NCBI GenBank assembly: GCA_049600855.1
Contig: JBMYQA010000098.1
Coordinates: 1 to 19,269, forward strand
Source: JBMYQA01 sp049600855
Lineage (GTDB): Bacteria; Bacteroidota; Bacteroidia; Cytophagales; Flammeovirgaceae
Direction: 5' to 3'
DNA: 19,269 nt
The first letter of the stretch is position 1. The number at the start of each line of letters is the position of its first letter. Position numbers and translations under genes: made by a program. This document shows positions 16,654 to 19,269 of the stretch, one piece after another. Under the pieces are notes generated by a model, which was given only the letters and a program-made list of their open reading frames with translations, made no database searches and had not been told where the DNA came from.

Positions 16654-19269
16654 TTAGAATCGCATAATCTCTTCGTCGTCTTCCTCTTCTTCATTCGCCG
16701 CAATGAACTCATCTAGTTCTTGATATTCTACCTTTCCATGTAAACCATAATCGGCAGGCGTATATGTTCGCTCTTGCTGCGTTGTACAGTGTTTAATCAG
16801 TGCATTCAATTGCTCAATAAACTCATTGGCCAATGCCTCTATGGTTTCGGGGAAATAGTCTTTTGATGAATATGTCCAAGACATGACAAATTGCCCATTA
16901 CTAATTGAGCTGGTCAGTTCAAGTTTACTATGAAAAGGGGTTTGAGCGCTAAGGGTATTCCCCTTTGGTTCGGGTGCCATGGGTAGGTAACTCTCATCGC
17001 TTGCCATAGCATCAAATTGACCTAAGTAATTGAACACAATATCCCACTCCCAGCCTTGTAAGCTATCTCTTACCTCTGCCGAAGGGTGCAAATACCTCAA
17101 TGCTCCGAAGCCCATGCCTTTGTTAGGAATTTCGCGAAGCTGTTCTTTTACTTGTTTGATTAAGTCACTCGTTTCAACTTTATGTGCTACTTGCAAGGCA
17201 ATGGGGTAAACGTTTGTAAACCAACCTACTGTACCACTAATGTTCGTCGTTTGCGAGATGCTTTCCTCACGTCCATGCCCTTCAAGTCCGATGACCACCT
17301 TTTCGTGCCCACTCCAGTTGGAAATTGTTGCCGCCAATGCCGCCATTAATAAGTCATTGATTTCCGTACCATAAGCCTGACTTGTATCTTTCAATAAAGC
17401 GGAGGTAGCTTCCTTACTCAACCCAACCATGATACTTTGCAAATCTGTACTGATGGAAATGTGTGCGTGTTTCAAGTCAACAGGTAAAGGACGATAGGCA
17501 TCTTTTACCGCTTGCCAGTAAGGAAGTTGTGCTTTCGCACTGGGACTTTGTGCATAGTGTGCAACAGCCTGTACCCATTCTCGATACGACGTTCCTTTCT
17601 TCCCAAAATCAATTTCTTGCTGGGCCTTGATACTCTTGAACGCTTGTTCGAGTCCATCCACCAGTATCCTCCAAGACACGCTATCAATAGCAAGGTGATG
17701 CACTGCCATAAATAAGCGATTATGCGTCTCCGTAGCAGGTGTATTGATGAGTACCACTTGCATGATCTCACCTGCTTCAATATCCATTTGTGTTTGATAA
17801 TGTGTACAAATTTTATGGACCTCAGCGGCAAAAAGTTTTTGTGCTGTTTCGGTTACTTGGGTGGTAACGAGCTTAGCCCTCACAGCTGCACGGTATGACT
17901 GATGCCATTTTCCATTCTTTTGTTCATACGTCATCCGCAGGGCATCGTGATGCATGACAAGCGCCTCTATGGCTTGCTGCACCTCGTGTTGCGTGATGTC
18001 TTTGGGCAATTTAATGAGCATGTCCTGATTGAAGTGGTTCATGCCTTCATACGGACTTGCCAAAAACCATTGTTGTACTGGTAATAAGCCTACTGCACCT
18101 TCTAACACACCTTGTTCTCCAGCAATCATGTCCGATTTATTCGCAATTGCTACGGCTAGCTCGGCAATGGTTTGATTTTGGAAAACTTCCCTTGGCTGCA
18201 AGGCATAACCCAATTGTTTTACGCGACTGGCCACTTGTATCGTGATAATGGAATCGCCACCTAACTCAAAGAAATTGTCATGAATACCCACTTTCTCTGC
18301 ATGGAGTAAGTGCTGCCAAATATCCACCAACTCCGATTCCAATTGATTTCGAGGCGCGGCATATTCGCTATCCAGAAGTGCTGAGACATCTGGGTTAGGT
18401 AGTGCTTTTTTGTCTATTTTTCCATTGGCGGTTAACGGAAAGCTTTCCATTGGCACCATGATAGCAGGCACCATATAATCAGGTAAAGTCTCTTTTAGCG
18501 CTTGTTGTAATTCAGTGGTGTTTAGTTCATCACTTGTTCCAACAAGGTAAGCAATCAATCGCTTTACATGCTTTTCATCTTCTTTGGCAATCACTACAGC
18601 TTGTTCTACTTGAGGAAGCTCCTGCAAGCAATGCTCAATTTCTCCCAATTCGATGCGATAGCCTCTAATCTGTACCTGCGCATCTACTCTGCCCATGTAT
18701 TCCAAATTACCATCAGGTAGCCAACGCGCTAAATCTCCTGTTTTATACAGTCGCCCTTCCCCAAATGGATTGGCGATAAACTGCTCATCCGTCAGTGCTT
18801 CTTGATTGAGGTAACCCGTTGCTAAACTTTTTCCGCCTATACACAATTCCCCAATTGCGCCTTCAGGCACTAAGTACCCTGATTTACCGAGCAAATACAC
18901 TTGTACATTGCTAATCGGTAAACCGATTGGTGCAAGCATCAGCTCCGCTGAGATTGGCATTGGATAGTAAGTGGCTACCACTGCATTCTCCGTAGGGCCA
19001 TAATTATTGACTAAGGTGTAGGATAAGTCAGATGTAGCAATTGGACTTAAGGCATCTCCACCTGTTAAGAGGTAGTTTAGTGCGATTTCTTTTCCCCTAG
19101 AAACTTCCACAAAGTGAGGAATGAGCGCAGTAGGCATAAAGCTATGACTAATTGCATGTGTATTGTAGAAGGCGAGTATACTTTCTGGTAACAAACGCTG
19201 TTCATCATCTACTACAAACACACAGGCACCAATTGCAAGATAAGGCCACAATTCCCAAGTAAAGGCATC
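16654..19269 (-). CDS. Nonribosomal peptide synthetase, C-terminal part: (A)-PCP-E (runs off window)
   Basis: The frame is open to the window edge; its first visible codons encode DAFTWELW, core motif A4 of an adenylation domain, so everything upstream is missing and no start can be given. Visible are 871 residues: A domain 1-296 (YGPTEN, YKTGDLARWLP, NGKIDKKAL with K284), PCP 304-378 (LGGDSI, S340), E domain 390-838 (HHLAIDS with H524/H525, EGHGRE, TVGWFT, NKGMGFG, FNYLGQFD) and an acidic tail ending EEEEDDEEIMRF. Pocket residues are D1, A2, W5, S or F (SFMPT), L, G, N, V, V, K, matching the leucine code DAWFLGNVVK at nine or ten positions depending on alignment of one site. The module should therefore activate leucine and epimerise it, then pass D-Leu (or a chain ending in it) to the next NRPS through the docking pair. 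TAA stop at 16654-16656; the next gene starts 77 bases on. Confidence 0.97.
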   Translation of the reverse strand, partial: DAFTWELWPYLAIGACVFVVDDEQRLLPESILAFYNTHAISHSFMPTALIPHFVEVSRGKEIALNYLLTGGDALSPIATSDLSYTLVNNYGPTENAVVATYYPMPISAELMLAPIGLPISNVQVYLLGKSGYLVPEGAIGELCIGGKSLATGYLNQEALTDEQFIANPFGEGRLYKTGDLARWLPDGNLEYMGRVDAQVQIRGYRIELGEIEHCLQELPQVEQAVVIAKEDEKHVKRLIAYLVGTSDELNTTELQQALKETLPDYMVPAIMVPMESFPLTANGKIDKKALPNPDVSALLDSEYAAPRNQLESELVDIWQHLLHAEKVGIHDNFFELGGDSIITIQVASRVKQLGYALQPREVFQNQTIAELAVAIANKSDMIAGEQGVLEGAVGLLPVQQWFLASPYEGMNHFNQDMLIKLPKDITQHEVQQAIEALVMHHDALRMTYEQKNGKWHQSYRAAVRAKLVTTQVTETAQKLFAAEVHKICTHYQTQMDIEAGEIMQVVLINTPATETHNRLFMAVHHLAIDSVSWRILVDGLEQAFKSIKAQQEIDFGKKGTSYREWVQAVAHYAQSPSAKAQLPYWQAVKDAYRPLPVDLKHAHISISTDLQSIMVGLSKEATSALLKDTSQAYGTEINDLLMAALAATISNWSGHEKVVIGLEGHGREESISQTTNISGTVGWFTNVYPIALQVAHKVETSDLIKQVKEQLREIPNKGMGFGALRYLHPSAEVRDSLQGWEWDIVFNYLGQFDAMASDESYLPMAPEPKGNTLSAQTPFHSKLELTSSISNGQFVMSWTYSSKDYFPETIEALANEFIEQLNALIKHCTTQQERTYTPADYGLHGKVEYQELDEFIAANEEEEDDEEIMRF

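Noticed and set aside
16756..18102. Reading this domain as a condensation domain because of its HHxxxD motif
   Set aside because: EGHGRE, TVGWFT, NKGMGFG and FNYLGQFD are epimerisation motifs, and the preceding carrier has GGDSI.

Overview
The window reads like the chromosome of a member of the Bacteroidota, possibly a Cytophagales-type marine or soil bacterium. The reasons are A-rich and mostly Shine-Dalgarno-free sequences before the start codons, a lipoprotein GH13 enzyme, moderately AT-rich coding sequence, and genes packed 40-100 bases apart. The phylum call is an inference; no rRNA or marker gene is present to confirm it.

Layout. Bases 1-49 are the last codons of a plus-strand gene, followed by an intrinsic terminator. 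A plus-strand cation diffusion facilitator (109-1020) with a histidine-rich N terminus follows. It converges on a minus-strand lipoprotein alpha-glucanase of family GH13 (1084-2964), and a terminator-like hairpin lies between them. These genes look like ordinary genome. From about 3114 to the right edge the window is one minus-strand biosynthetic operon. In transcription order it holds an NRPS ending in A-PCP-E (runs off the window at 19269), a 3046-residue NRPS (7436-16576), a peptide-export ABC transporter (5698-7365), a type II thioesterase (4929-5654) and a CmlA-type diiron beta-hydroxylase with a metallo-beta-lactamase fold (3186-4826). An intrinsic terminator at 3114-3149 closes it. No promoter for the operon is visible; it must lie beyond the right edge.

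How the genes work together. The upstream NRPS has an acidic C-terminal tail and the downstream NRPS begins with a lysine-rich TubC-type docking domain, so the two probably hand over the chain in trans. The visible line is (A)-PCP-E / dock-C-A-PCP-E-C-A-PCP-TD. The specificity residues suggest D-Leu, then a D-Ile-like residue, then an unassigned third residue. The chain is released by a terminal reductase (TD) as an aldehyde or alcohol; there is no thioesterase domain in cis. The CmlA-type enzyme should beta-hydroxylate one carrier-bound amino acid. Chloramphenicol biosynthesis is the precedent for pairing CmlA with a reductase-terminated NRPS (CmlP). The likely product is therefore a lipophilic, D-amino-acid-rich peptide with a reduced C terminus and a hydroxylated residue, exported by the ABC protein. 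The full length is unknown because upstream modules are outside the window.

No rRNA, tRNA, CRISPR array, insertion sequence or phage gene was seen. The largest stretch without a gene is 2965-3185 (221 bases); it holds the operon terminator, one copy of a short intergenic repeat, and the upstream region of the GH13 gene.
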